The notes beneath the pieces were generated by a model, which was not told where the DNA came from, ran no database searches, and saw only the letters and a program-made list of their open reading frames with translations. Below are positions 6,248 to 12,903 of a DNA stretch of 17,712 nucleotides, piece by piece. How positions within the stretch are numbered: position 1 is the stretch's first letter; each line of letters starts with the position of its first letter. The DNA lies in assembly GCA_049514335.1 (NCBI GenBank), contig JBEKVE010000088.1, positions 1 to 17,712 on the forward strand, written 5' to 3'. The translations under genes and the position numbers were made by a program. This DNA comes from JBEKVE01 sp049514335 (GTDB taxonomy: Bacteria > Actinomycetota > Acidimicrobiia > Acidimicrobiales > UBA8190).

Positions 6248-6724
6248 GTGTCCGTCGCCGACATCGCCTCGCCCGAGGAGCGTGCCGCCTGTGTCGAGGC
6301 CATCGGGCGTTGGGCCGCCGCCCGCCTGGCCGAGGGTGGCGACGTGGTGGCGGTGGACCACCAGCTCGAGCCCGAGCGCTGGTACCTGCGCCTGCGCGGC
6401 GACGAGAAGGACTTCGTGACGGTGTGGCTGACCGTGCGCCAGCGCACGCTGCATCACGAAGCCCAGATGATGCCGGCGCCGGAGGTGAACGCCGGTGCCA
6501 CCTTCGAGTACCTGCTGCGGCGCAACGCCGATCTCCACCGCATGCGCTTCGCGCTCGGCCCTGAGGACGCGGTGTACCTCGTGGGTGAGATACCCGTCAC
6601 CGATGTGTGCGACGACGAGCTCGATCGCATCGTCGGATCGAGCGTGGCCTATGTCGACGCGTATTTCCCCACCGCCATGAGTATCGGCTTCGCCGGCCGC
6701 TACCGGCGTCGGCGCACGCGCTGA
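6248..6724 (+). CDS. YbjN-domain protein downstream of mshA
   Basis: 158-aa soluble protein. The central part, from WYLRLRGDEKDFVTVWLTVRQRTLHHEAQMM-type strands to FEYLLRRNADLHRMRFALG and VYLVGEIPV, fits the YbjN (bacterial sensory-transduction-regulator-like) fold, related in shape to type III secretion chaperones; no enzymatic motif is seen. The adjacency to mshA matches Rv0486-Rv0487 in M. tuberculosis, from memory, and suggests co-transcription with a 28-bp gap. The GTG at 6248 is taken as the start because it follows the mshA stop closely; the Shine-Dalgarno is weak, so the exact start is uncertain. The C-terminus is arginine-rich (RYRRRRTR). The molecular role is unknown. Confidence 0.8.
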   Translation: MSVADIASPEERAACVEAIGRWAAARLAEGGDVVAVDHQLEPERWYLRLRGDEKDFVTVWLTVRQRTLHHEAQMMPAPEVNAGATFEYLLRRNADLHRMRFALGPEDAVYLVGEIPVTDVCDDELDRIVGSSVAYVDAYFPTAMSIGFAGRYRRRRTR

Positions 6725-6771
6725 TTGCGAGCAATTGTGTCATCAACGACAACGGCGCGCGCTGCTCCGAT

Positions 6772-6807
6772 CGCGTACGTGAACGCGTACGTGAACAGTG
6801 TGAGAAC
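6772..6807 (+). repeat. Tandem 12-bp repeats (iteron-like regulatory array)
   Basis: CGCGTACGTGAA occurs twice back to back (6772-6783, 6784-6795), followed by a degenerate third copy, GTGTGAGAAC (6798-6807), which matches the last ten bases of the GCGTACGTGAAC unit at 7 of 10 positions. The GAAC ends fall at 6784, 6796 and 6807, so the copies present the same face of the helix. The array lies about 40-75 bp upstream of the TATGGT box, a suitable place for an activator binding as a tandem dimer. Confidence 0.65.
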
Positions 6808-6845
6808 AGCGCGCCATCGCTTCGGCGCGGCGTGCGGAGAACCGC

Positions 6846-6851
6846 TATGGT
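6846..6851 (+). promoter_or_regulatory. Candidate -10 box upstream of proC
   Basis: TATGGT would start a transcript near 6858 and give proC a leader of about 240 nt. The -35 region is poor, which would suit activator dependence on the repeats just upstream. No other promoter nearer to proC stands out. Confidence 0.3.
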
Positions 6852-7097
6852 GCCGAGCGCACGGCCCGAGGGGCTTGTGATGCCGGTCGATCGGGGAAGT
6901 GCGGCTGGTGTCCGAAGGTTCCTCGGGCCGGGCCGCGTCCGTGCCACCGCCGGCGCGCGTGTCGGTCCTTTCGACGTCGGTCCTCACTTCGGAAAACAGA
7001 GTCTTGTGCGTCATCGCCACGGACGCGTCGGACGATCACCACGAACAGTTGTCATGACGAAGCACCACTGCCCGCGACGAGTCAGGCGGAGAAGCAC

Positions 7098-7943
7098 ATG
7101 GCACGACGCGACGACGGCGCCACGGTGAAGCGGCCGCGGTTGCTCGTCGTCGGCGGCGGCCGCATGGGCGGCGCGCTGCTCGAGGGGCTCGTCACGGCCG
7201 GGTGGCGGCCCGGCGACCTGGCCGTGGTGGAGCAATCGGCGCCGCGCCGCACCGAGCTGGCCGCGTTGGTCCCGGGGGTGGTGGTCGGGGCCACGGTGGG
7301 CGAGGCCGACGGAGCCGTCCTCGCCGTCAAGCCGGCCGACGCCCGCGCCGCGTGCGAGGCCGTGGCGGGCACGGCCACGCCCCGGGTCCTGTCGATCATG
7401 GCGGGGGTCACCCTGGGTTCGCTCGAAGACTGGTTGGCGCCGGGGACGGCGGTGGTGCGGGCCATGCCCAACACCCCGGCCACGGTGGGGGCGGGTGTCT
7501 CTGCCATCGCCGCAGGCGCGGCGGCAGGCGAGGCCGACCTGCAATGGGCCGAGGAGCTGTTGGGGGCGGTGGGCCAGGTGGTGCGGCTTCCCGAGACGGC
7601 GCTCGACGCCGTGACGGGGCTGTCGGGGTCCGGACCGGCCTACGTCTTCCTGATGGTCGAGGCCCTGGCCGCCGCGGGTGAGGCGGTCGGGCTCCCCGCC
7701 GAGGTGAGTGCCCTCCTGGCCGCGGCCACGGTGACGGGGGCGGCCCGGCTCCTCGAGCGGTCGGGCGAGGCGCCGGCCGCCCTGCGGGCCCAGGTCACCT
7801 CGCCCGGGGGCACCACCGAAGCCGGCCTGCGCGTGCTCGACGACCGCGGCGTCCGCGACGCCGTGGCGGCGGCGGTGGCGGCGGCCACGGAGCGCTCGCG
7901 CCAACTGGGCGCGGCCCCGGCCCCCGGCGCCGAGCCCGCCTGA
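7098..7943 (+). CDS. proC: Pyrroline-5-carboxylate reductase
   Basis: 281-aa cytoplasmic enzyme catalysing the last step of proline synthesis: reduction of 1-pyrroline-5-carboxylate with NAD(P)H. The N-terminal Rossmann fold has VVGGGRMGGALLEGL (residues ~17-31), then AVKPAD, MPNTPATVGAG, and the family signature around LSGSGPAYVFLMVEAL and SPGGTTEAGLRVLDDRGV in the helical dimerisation domain. The length is normal. The ATG is preceded by GGCGGAGAAG with good spacing, so the start is secure. The gene follows a 373-bp regulatory gap and is followed by a small HTH gene, the same order as Rv0500-Rv0500A in mycobacteria (from memory). Confidence 0.95.
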   Translation: MARRDDGATVKRPRLLVVGGGRMGGALLEGLVTAGWRPGDLAVVEQSAPRRTELAALVPGVVVGATVGEADGAVLAVKPADARAACEAVAGTATPRVLSIMAGVTLGSLEDWLAPGTAVVRAMPNTPATVGAGVSAIAAGAAAGEADLQWAEELLGAVGQVVRLPETALDAVTGLSGSGPAYVFLMVEALAAAGEAVGLPAEVSALLAAATVTGAARLLERSGEAPAALRAQVTSPGGTTEAGLRVLDDRGVRDAVAAAVAAATERSRQLGAAPAPGAEPA

Positions 7944-8043
7944 CCTCGCCGCCGCCCCCCACCACGGCGGTCGACGACGGCCCAGGCTGCGGCTGAGCTG
8001 CCTATTTCTCGCTCTCGCTCTTTCCTCATTCACCACAGTGGCG

Positions 8044-8049
8044 TACAGT
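8044..8049 (+). promoter_or_regulatory. -10 box TACAGT for the small HTH gene
   Basis: TACAGT lies 19 nt before GTG 8069, downstream of a pyrimidine-rich stretch (8003-8030) with repeated CTCGCT units. Unlike several neighbours this gives a short leader carrying a GGGAG-type ribosome binding site. Confidence 0.45.
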
Positions 8050-8060
8050 CGCCTCAGGCG
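8050..8060. promoter_or_regulatory. Palindrome over the presumed transcription start
   Basis: CGCCT-C-AGGCG is a perfect 5+1+5 palindrome directly after the TACAGT box, covering the expected start point. This is where a repressor operator would lie. Which protein binds it is unknown; autoregulation by the HTH gene is possible. Confidence 0.35.
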
Positions 8061-8068
8061 GGAGAGGG

Positions 8069-8275
8069 GTGATTCCACTGAGTGCAGATGACGTCACAAG
8101 TGCTCGCTACCTGACGGTACGCGAAGTGGCGAGCACGCTCCGAGTGTCCAATATGACCGTGTACCGGCTCATCAACGCCGGCGACCTGCCGGCGGTGCGC
8201 GTCGGCAAGTCCTTCCGGCTGCGCGAGGACGACGTGAACCGGTACCTGGCGGACCGGTACACGCAGGCTGGCTGA
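8069..8275 (+). CDS. Small excisionase-type helix-turn-helix DNA-binding protein (Rv0500A-like)
   Basis: 68-aa protein consisting almost entirely of a MerR/excisionase-like winged HTH: YLTVREVASTLRVSNMTVYR (helix-turn-helix), LINAGDLPAVRVGKSFRL (the wing), then REDDVNRYLADRY. This is the short helix_turn_helix, excisionase-family domain. Despite the family name there is no integrase nearby; a conserved copy directly downstream of proC is typical of actinobacteria (Rv0500A, from memory), so this is a chromosomal regulator and not a phage excisionase. The GTG at 8069 is the only usable start in frame before the HTH. The gene has its own TACAGT promoter with a palindrome at the start point. Confidence 0.88.
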   Translation: MIPLSADDVTSARYLTVREVASTLRVSNMTVYRLINAGDLPAVRVGKSFRLREDDVNRYLADRYTQAG

Positions 8276-8315
8276 CCCCTCTTCCGGTCTCGGCCGGTGG
8301 GGGGAAGGGGGGGAG

Positions 8316-9155
8316 GTGACCCGGCACGGCGGCGGGTCGGTCTTCTTCCTGACCGATTACGGGCACGCCGACGAATTCGCCGGGGTGGTGCGAGCCGTGG
8401 TGCAGCGGTGCGCGCCCGGCGCGCCCCTGGTGGACCTGGCCCACGACGTGGCGCCCTTCGACGTGCGGGCGGGGGCCCTCATGCTCCAGCGGGCGGTGCC
8501 CCATCTGGGTCCGGGCGTGGTCCTGGCCGTGGTCGACCCCGGCGTGGGGACCGACCGGCGGGCCGTGGTGGCGTCGGTGCCGGCCGCAGGCGGGGGGCCT
8601 CGTTATTTCGTGGGGCCCGACAACGGCCTGCTGGCCTGGGCGGTCGACGGCAGCGGTGGCCCCGAGCAGCTCGTGGTCCTGCCCCCCGCCGTACCCCGGG
8701 CAGGCGGCGCCACCTTCGACGGGCGGGATCTGTTCGCCCCCGCCGCTGCCCGGTTGTGGAGCGGGTCGGCTCCCGAGGACCTGGGCGACCTGACCGATCC
8801 CGGCTCCCTCGTGCGGCTGGCACCACCGCTGCTGGCCGTGTCGCCGGGCGTGGTCGAGGCCGAGGTGCTGTGGGTCGACCGGTTCGGGAACGTGCAGCTC
8901 TCGGCCCGCCCCGACGACACGAGCGCCGCCGGCCTGGGCACCACCGTCGAGGTGGTGACGGCGGGCGGTGTGCGCCCGGCCCGGTGGGTGCGGGCTTTCG
9001 GCGCTCTCGGACACGACGACCTGGGGGTGGTGCACGACGCCAACGGCCACGTGGCCCTGGCGTGCGACCGCCGGCCGGCCGCTACCGTGCTCGGCGTGCG
9101 ACCAGGGGACGTGGTGACGCTGCGCATGCCCCGGACCGCGTCGGGGCGACCGTGA
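8316..9155 (+). CDS. S-adenosyl-L-methionine hydrolase (adenosine-forming), DUF62 family
   Basis: 279-aa protein of the SAM hydroxide adenosyltransferase family (formerly DUF62), which hydrolyses SAM to adenosine and methionine and is related to fluorinase/chlorinase. Visible: FFLTDYGHADEFAGVV at the N-terminus with the SAM-contacting Asp, LAHDVAPFDVRAGALML, VVDPGVGTDRRAVV, FVGPDNGLLAW, FDGRDLFAPAAA, and in the C-terminal barrel WVDRFGNVQLS. The halogenase-specific insert is not evident, so hydrolysis is the likely activity. The physiological role of these enzymes is poorly known; possibly they limit SAM levels. The GTG start follows a run of AAGG/GGGAGG. The stop overlaps the next gene by 4 bp (GTGA), indicating translational coupling. 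Confidence 0.9.
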   Translation: MTRHGGGSVFFLTDYGHADEFAGVVRAVVQRCAPGAPLVDLAHDVAPFDVRAGALMLQRAVPHLGPGVVLAVVDPGVGTDRRAVVASVPAAGGGPRYFVGPDNGLLAWAVDGSGGPEQLVVLPPAVPRAGGATFDGRDLFAPAAARLWSGSAPEDLGDLTDPGSLVRLAPPLLAVSPGVVEAEVLWVDRFGNVQLSARPDDTSAAGLGTTVEVVTAGGVRPARWVRAFGALGHDDLGVVHDANGHVALACDRRPAATVLGVRPGDVVTLRMPRTASGRP

Positions 9156-10726
9156 ACCTGGCGTCGCTGGCCGACACCCACCCCGCCGGTGGCCGCGCCC
9201 TCTTCGACGGCGGCCGCTGGCACACGTGGGGTGAGGTGCGCGGCCGGGTGCGGGCCGTGGCCCGGGGTCTGGGTGGTCTCGGGGTCGGCCCCGACGACCG
9301 GGTGGCCATCGTGTGGCCCACCTCGGTCGACTTCGTCGTCGCCTACCTCGGCGTGCTGGCCGCCGGCGCCGTGGCCGTCCCGCTCAACCCCAACAGCCCC
9401 GCCAACGAGATCGGGCGGGAGATCGAGGTGGTGGAACCGCGGGTGGTGCTGGCCGGCGTGCCCGGCACCGGTGCGCCCCACCTCGTCCTGCCCGCCGCCC
9501 TGGCCACCGCTTCGGCAGGGTCCCCGCCCACCTGGGAGGAGCTGTCCGCCTCCGGGGACGGCGGAGTCGGTGGTGCCGGTGGTTCCGGTGGTGCTGGTGG
9601 CCACGGAGGTGGGGACAGCATCGCCGCGGTCGAGCGCCGGCCCGAGGACCTGGCGGTGCTCCTGTTCACCTCGGGCACGGCGGGAGAGCCCAAGGCGGCC
9701 ATGCTCAGCCACGGCAACCTCCTCGCCAACCTGCGCCAGATGCTGGGTGTGCCCGACATCTTCGGGGCCGACGACGTCGGGCTCGTGGCCCTGCCGCTGT
9801 TCCACGTGTTCGGCCTGAACGTGGCGGTCGGCCTGGGGCTCGCCACCGGCGCCCCCCTGGTGCTCGAGACACGCTTCGACCCCGCCGACTCGTTGGCGGC
9901 GGTGCGCGAGCTGGGCGTGACCACGCTGCTCGGCGTGCCCACCATGTTCGCGGCGTGGGCCGATGCACCACCGAGCGCCGACCAGGCAAACGGCGCCGAC
10001 GCGGCCGACGGCGCCGGCCACCCGCTGGTGGCGCTGCGACGGGCCATCTCGGGAGCAGCCGCCCTCGACCCCGACGTGGCGGCGCGCTTCGAGCAGCGCT
10101 ACGGCGTCCCCGTGTGGCAGGGCTACGGCATGACCGAGGCGTCGCCGGCGGTGTCGACGTCGCTCGGCACGGGGCGCAACCGGCCAGGCTCGGTGGGACG
10201 CCCACTGCCGGGCGTCGAGGTCCGGGTCGTCGACGAGGCCGGTGAAGAGGTGCTGGCGGGCGACCCGGGGGAGATCTGGGTGCGGGGGGCGAACGTGTTC
10301 GGCGGCTACTGGCACGACCCGGCGTCGACCGCGGCGGTGCTCACCCCCGAGGGGTGGCTCCGCACGGGGGACGTCGGCGTCGTGGGCGACGAGGGCGACC
10401 TGTTCGTGGTGGAGCGGTTCAAGGACCTCGTCATCGTGTCGGGCTTCAACGTCTTCCCGGGGGAGGTGGAGCGCGTCCTCGCCGCCGTGCCCGGTGTGGC
10501 CGAGGCAGTGGTGGTCGGACATCCCGACCCCACCACCGGCGAGGCGGTGCAAGCCGTCATCGTGGCTGCGCCCGGGGCGACCGTCGACGAGGGCGAGGTG
10601 CGGGCCCACTGCGCCGCCAACCTGGCCCGCTACAAGTGCCCCACGTCGATCCGCTTCGTCGACGCCCTGCCTCGCGGCCTGGCCGGCAAGGCCCTGCGAC
10701 GGGCGCTTCGCCAGCAGTCCACCTGA
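9152..10726 (+). CDS. AMP-forming acyl-CoA synthetase (ANL superfamily)
   Basis: 524-aa adenylate-forming enzyme that activates a carboxylic acid, probably a fatty acid, with ATP and CoA. Motifs: LLFTSGTAGEPKAAMLSHGN (P-loop, residues ~170-189), LPLFHVFGLN, GYGMTEASP (~324), GWLRTGDVG (~401), FKDLVIVSGFNVFPGEVE (hinge and A8 region) and the catalytic Lys513 in GLAGKALRR. The chain length of the substrate cannot be read from sequence. An unusual glycine-rich loop (~residues 134-155, GDGGVGGAGGSGGAGG and on) is inserted just before the P-loop strand; at DNA level it is a run of GGT-rich codons. The start GTG overlaps the SAM hydrolase stop by 4 bp. Confidence 0.88.
   Translation: MNLASLADTHPAGGRALFDGGRWHTWGEVRGRVRAVARGLGGLGVGPDDRVAIVWPTSVDFVVAYLGVLAAGAVAVPLNPNSPANEIGREIEVVEPRVVLAGVPGTGAPHLVLPAALATASAGSPPTWEELSASGDGGVGGAGGSGGAGGHGGGDSIAAVERRPEDLAVLLFTSGTAGEPKAAMLSHGNLLANLRQMLGVPDIFGADDVGLVALPLFHVFGLNVAVGLGLATGAPLVLETRFDPADSLAAVRELGVTTLLGVPTMFAAWADAPPSADQANGADAADGAGHPLVALRRAISGAAALDPDVAARFEQRYGVPVWQGYGMTEASPAVSTSLGTGRNRPGSVGRPLPGVEVRVVDEAGEEVLAGDPGEIWVRGANVFGGYWHDPASTAAVLTPEGWLRTGDVGVVGDEGDLFVVERFKDLVIVSGFNVFPGEVERVLAAVPGVAEAVVVGHPDPTTGEAVQAVIVAAPGATVDEGEVRAHCAANLARYKCPTSIRFVDALPRGLAGKALRRALRQQST
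9554..9616 (+). repeat. Low-complexity glycine codon run in the acyl-CoA synthetase
   Basis: Repeated GGTGGTxCC/GGTGGTGCT-type units encode a Gly-Gly-Ala/Ser loop. The GGT codons contrast with the GGC/GGG preference around it, pointing to expansion by slippage. Confidence 0.6.
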
Positions 10727-10778
10727 GCGTCCACCTGCGGGGCTGCCCCCGACTTGGTGTGGTCGGGCCCGTCCTCGT

Positions 10779-10784
10779 TACTAT
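10779..10784 (+). promoter_or_regulatory. -10 box TACTAT of a leaderless promoter for rex
   Basis: TACTAT is followed by 8 nt and ATG 10793; a TTGGTG at 10754 could serve as a distant -35 (19-bp spacer). No Rex operator (TGTGAA-N4-TTCACA type) is visible between the acyl-CoA synthetase stop and rex. Confidence 0.55.
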
Positions 10785-10792
10785 CCGCCGCC

Positions 10793-11500
10793 ATGGTGGT
10801 GCCGAACCCGCGCCGCATACCCGAGGCCACGGTGATGCGCCTGCCCGTGTACCAGCGGATCCTGCACGAGCTGGTCCGCAGTGGGACCACGACCGTGTCC
10901 TCGGACCAGCTGGCCGACATGGCCCGCGTCAACGCGTCCAAGGTGCGCAAGGACCTGTCGTTCCTGGGCTCCTTCGGCACCCGGGGCTCGGGGTACGAGG
11001 CGCAGTTCCTGGTGGCGCAGATCGACCGGGAGCTGGGCCTGCACGGGGACTGGCCCGTGGCCATCGTCGGGCTCGGCAACCTGGGGCGGGCGCTCGCCAA
11101 CTCCCAGGGCTTCTCGTCGCGGGGTTTCCGGGTGGCGGGCCTCTTCGACGTGGAACCCTCCCTGCTCGGCACGGAGATCCACGGCGTGCAGGTGCACCAC
11201 GTCGACGAGTTCGAACACGTCTCGGCCGCCGACCCCCCCTCCATCGGGGTCATCGCCACCCCCGCCCCCGGCGCCCAGGAGGTGGCCGACCGCATGGTGC
11301 GGGCCGGGGTGGGCTCGATCCTCAATTTCGCCCCCCGGGTGCTCACCGTCCCCACCGACGTGCTCCTGCGCTACGTCGACCTGTCCATCGAGTTGCAGGT
11401 CATGAGCTTCTACCTGTCGCACCGCGACGCCCCGGGCGAGTCGCCGGCCTGGTCGCCGCTGCCCCACGCCGTGGGCCTCACCTCGACCGATCCGGGCTGA
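10793..11500 (+). CDS. rex: Redox-sensing transcriptional repressor Rex
   Basis: 235-aa repressor that senses the NADH/NAD+ ratio. The N-terminal winged helix (residues ~8-85) has RLPVYQRIL, VSSDQLADMARVNASKVRKD and the wing-proximal FLGSFGTRGSGY. The C-terminal Rossmann domain has VAIVGLGNLGRAL (~89-101), VAGLFDVEPS, VIATPAPGAQEVAD and ILNFAPRVLTVP; the C-terminal swap helix includes DLSIELQVMSFYL. Rex directly upstream of hemA matches the Streptomyces rex-hemACD arrangement, where Rex represses respiratory and haem genes when NADH is high. The ATG at 10793 is preferred over an upstream in-frame start at 10754 because of the leaderless TACTAT box and the normal Rex N-terminus. A 128-bp gap with a hairpin separates it from hemA. 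Confidence 0.96.
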   Translation: MVVPNPRRIPEATVMRLPVYQRILHELVRSGTTTVSSDQLADMARVNASKVRKDLSFLGSFGTRGSGYEAQFLVAQIDRELGLHGDWPVAIVGLGNLGRALANSQGFSSRGFRVAGLFDVEPSLLGTEIHGVQVHHVDEFEHVSAADPPSIGVIATPAPGAQEVADRMVRAGVGSILNFAPRVLTVPTDVLLRYVDLSIELQVMSFYLSHRDAPGESPAWSPLPHAVGLTSTDPG

Positions 11501-11560
11501 GGGTGACCCCCCGGTCTGGCACACCGACCCGCCGACCGGCATCCTGGTAGGGAGGGAACC

Positions 11561-11586
11561 GGGGCGCTCCGAGGCGCGGACGCCCC
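11561..11586 (+). promoter_or_regulatory. Stable hairpin in the rex-hemA gap
   Basis: GGGGCG-C-TCCG (11561-11571) pairs with CGGA-CGCCCC (11577-11586): ten base pairs with one bulged C and a 5-nt loop (AGGCG). There is no U-run after it, so it is not a textbook terminator. It sits about 24 nt before the hemA AAGGAG and could be an attenuator, a processing site or a leader element that sets hemA expression. Confidence 0.45.
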
Positions 11587-11628
11587 GCCGCCGGTCTCGT
11601 GATCGGCCCAAGGAGCTCTGCGCAACGG

Positions 11629-12903
11629 GTGTCGGTCATCGTCGTCGGACTCGAGCAGCAGCACGTCGCGCTCGACGTGCTGGAGCGGGTCGCCATCTCG
11701 GAGGAGGACCTCGGCAAGGTCGTCGCCGGCCTGCGAGACCGGTCCAACCTGGCCGAGATCGTGGTCCTGTCGACGTGCATGCGCACCGAGGTCTACGCCG
11801 TGGTGGAGCGCTTCCACGAGGGCGTCACCGACCTCCAGGAATTCCTGGCCGGCATGGCCGGCACCCCCGTCGACGCCCTGGCGGACCACTGGACGGTGCT
11901 GTTCGACGACGCCGTGCCCACCCACCTGTTCGAGGTGGCGGCGGGATTGCGCTCCAGTGTGCTCGGGGAGACCGAGGTGCTCGGCCAGGTCCGGCGGGCG
12001 CTGCAGTGGGCCGACGACGAGCGCGCCAGCGGCCCGGTGCTGGCCGCGCTGTTCCGCCACGCCGTGCAGGCCGGGCGCCACGTCCGCACCGGCACGGCCA
12101 TCGCCCAGGGCACGACCTCGCTGTCCCACGTGGCGGTGGAGCTGGCCACGTCGCGCCTGGGCGGGTCGCTGGCGGGGCGCCACGTCCTGGTGGTCGGGGC
12201 GGGCGAGATGGGCGAGGGCATGATCGACGCCCTCGCCGGACACGACGTGGCCCAGGTGGTGGTGGCCAACCGGACCGCCGAGCGTGCCTCCGCCCTCGCC
12301 GCCCGGGTCGGGGGGACCGGCGTCGGGCTCACCGGTCTGCCCGAGGCGCTCGCCGCCGCCGACGTCGTGCTCGTCTCCACGGGCGCGTCGCTGCCCGTCC
12401 TGGGGGCGGACGTGGTGGTGCCCGCGGCGCACGAGCGTGCCGGTGCCCCGGGACGCCCGTCGCTCGTGGTGGTGGACCTCGGAGTGCCGCGCAACGTGGA
12501 TCCGGCGGTGGCGGCCGTGCCCGGTGTCGAGCTCCTCGACATGGACGACCTCACCGCCCACGCCGAGCGGGCCATGGCGGGCCGGCGGGCCGAGCTCGCC
12601 GCCGCCCAGGAGATCGTGCGCCAGGAGGTCGAGCGGTACCGGGCCGAGGAGCGGGCCAGGGGAGCCGCACCGGTGGTGGCGGCTTTGCGGTCGCGCATCG
12701 AGGAGATCCGCCTGGCCGAGCTGGAGCGTCACCGCGGGCGGCGGGCCGACCTCGACGACCGGCAGTGGCACGAGGTGGAGGCGGTGGTGCGCGACGTGCT
12801 CGCCAAGCTGCTCCACAAGCCCACGGTGGCGGTCAAGGAGGCGGCGGGGACCCCTCGCGGGGAGCGTCTGGTCGAGGCGCTGCGCACGCTGTTCGACCTC
12901 TGA
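11629..12903 (+). CDS. hemA: Glutamyl-tRNA reductase
   Basis: 424-aa enzyme of the C5 pathway: reduces glutamyl-tRNA(Glu) with NADPH to glutamate-1-semialdehyde, the first step of tetrapyrrole synthesis. N-terminal catalytic domain: SVIVVGLEQQHVAL, then LSTCMRTEVYA with the nucleophile Cys50; the usual Asn after it (STCNRTE) is Met here. HLFEVAAGLRSSVLGETEVLGQVRRA follows. NADPH domain: VLVVGAGEMGEGM and VVANRTAERA; C-terminal dimerisation helix ends LRTLFDL. GTG 11629 is chosen because it places the catalytic Cys at 50, as in E. coli, and begins the conserved strand; AAGGAG lies 13 nt upstream, rather far. An in-frame GTG at 11599 is the alternative (10 extra residues). The stop overlaps the presumed CTG start of hemC. 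Confidence 0.93.
   Translation: MSVIVVGLEQQHVALDVLERVAISEEDLGKVVAGLRDRSNLAEIVVLSTCMRTEVYAVVERFHEGVTDLQEFLAGMAGTPVDALADHWTVLFDDAVPTHLFEVAAGLRSSVLGETEVLGQVRRALQWADDERASGPVLAALFRHAVQAGRHVRTGTAIAQGTTSLSHVAVELATSRLGGSLAGRHVLVVGAGEMGEGMIDALAGHDVAQVVVANRTAERASALAARVGGTGVGLTGLPEALAAADVVLVSTGASLPVLGADVVVPAAHERAGAPGRPSLVVVDLGVPRNVDPAVAAVPGVELLDMDDLTAHAERAMAGRRAELAAAQEIVRQEVERYRAEERARGAAPVVAALRSRIEEIRLAELERHRGRRADLDDRQWHEVEAVVRDVLAKLLHKPTVAVKEAAGTPRGERLVEALRTLFDL

Larger units (their letters stand above)
6725..7097. other. 373-bp intergenic region upstream of proC
   Basis: This is the longest gene-free stretch and its 5' part is less GC-rich than its surroundings. It holds an ATTGC-GA-GCAAT inverted repeat touching the preceding stop codon (6724-6735), a tandem 12-bp repeat array (6772-6807) flanked by 8-bp inverted GCGCGCTG/CAGCGCGC arms (~6757-6764 and 6808-6815), a TATGGT -10-like box (6846), a GTCGGTCCT direct repeat (6961 and 6976) and the proC ribosome binding site. 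Open frames across it lack coding character. It may be a long proC leader, or hold an unrecognised small RNA or peptide gene. Confidence 0.6.

Noticed and set aside
6772..6796. Rex operator in the tandem repeats
   Set aside because: Only one half-site matches; the second half is a direct repeat and not an inverted one, so it does not fit the palindromic Rex site.
6700..7020. Minus-strand open frame in the proC upstream gap
   Set aside because: It has no domain, no ribosome binding site and overlaps the end of the YbjN gene; not supported as a gene.
6880..7128. Possible small gene starting ATG 6880 with a GAGGGG upstream
   Set aside because: It runs 31 bp into proC, is Arg/His-rich without a recognised domain, and looks like chance coding; left as part of the intergenic region.
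8069..8275. Phage or integrative-element excisionase
   Set aside because: There is no integrase, attachment site or composition change nearby; position after proC matches a conserved actinobacterial chromosomal regulator.
8297..9151. Upstream extension of the acyl-CoA synthetase frame across the SAM hydrolase
   Set aside because: It is arginine/glycine-rich shadow translation of the SAM hydrolase in another frame; the real start is the GTG overlapping that gene's stop.
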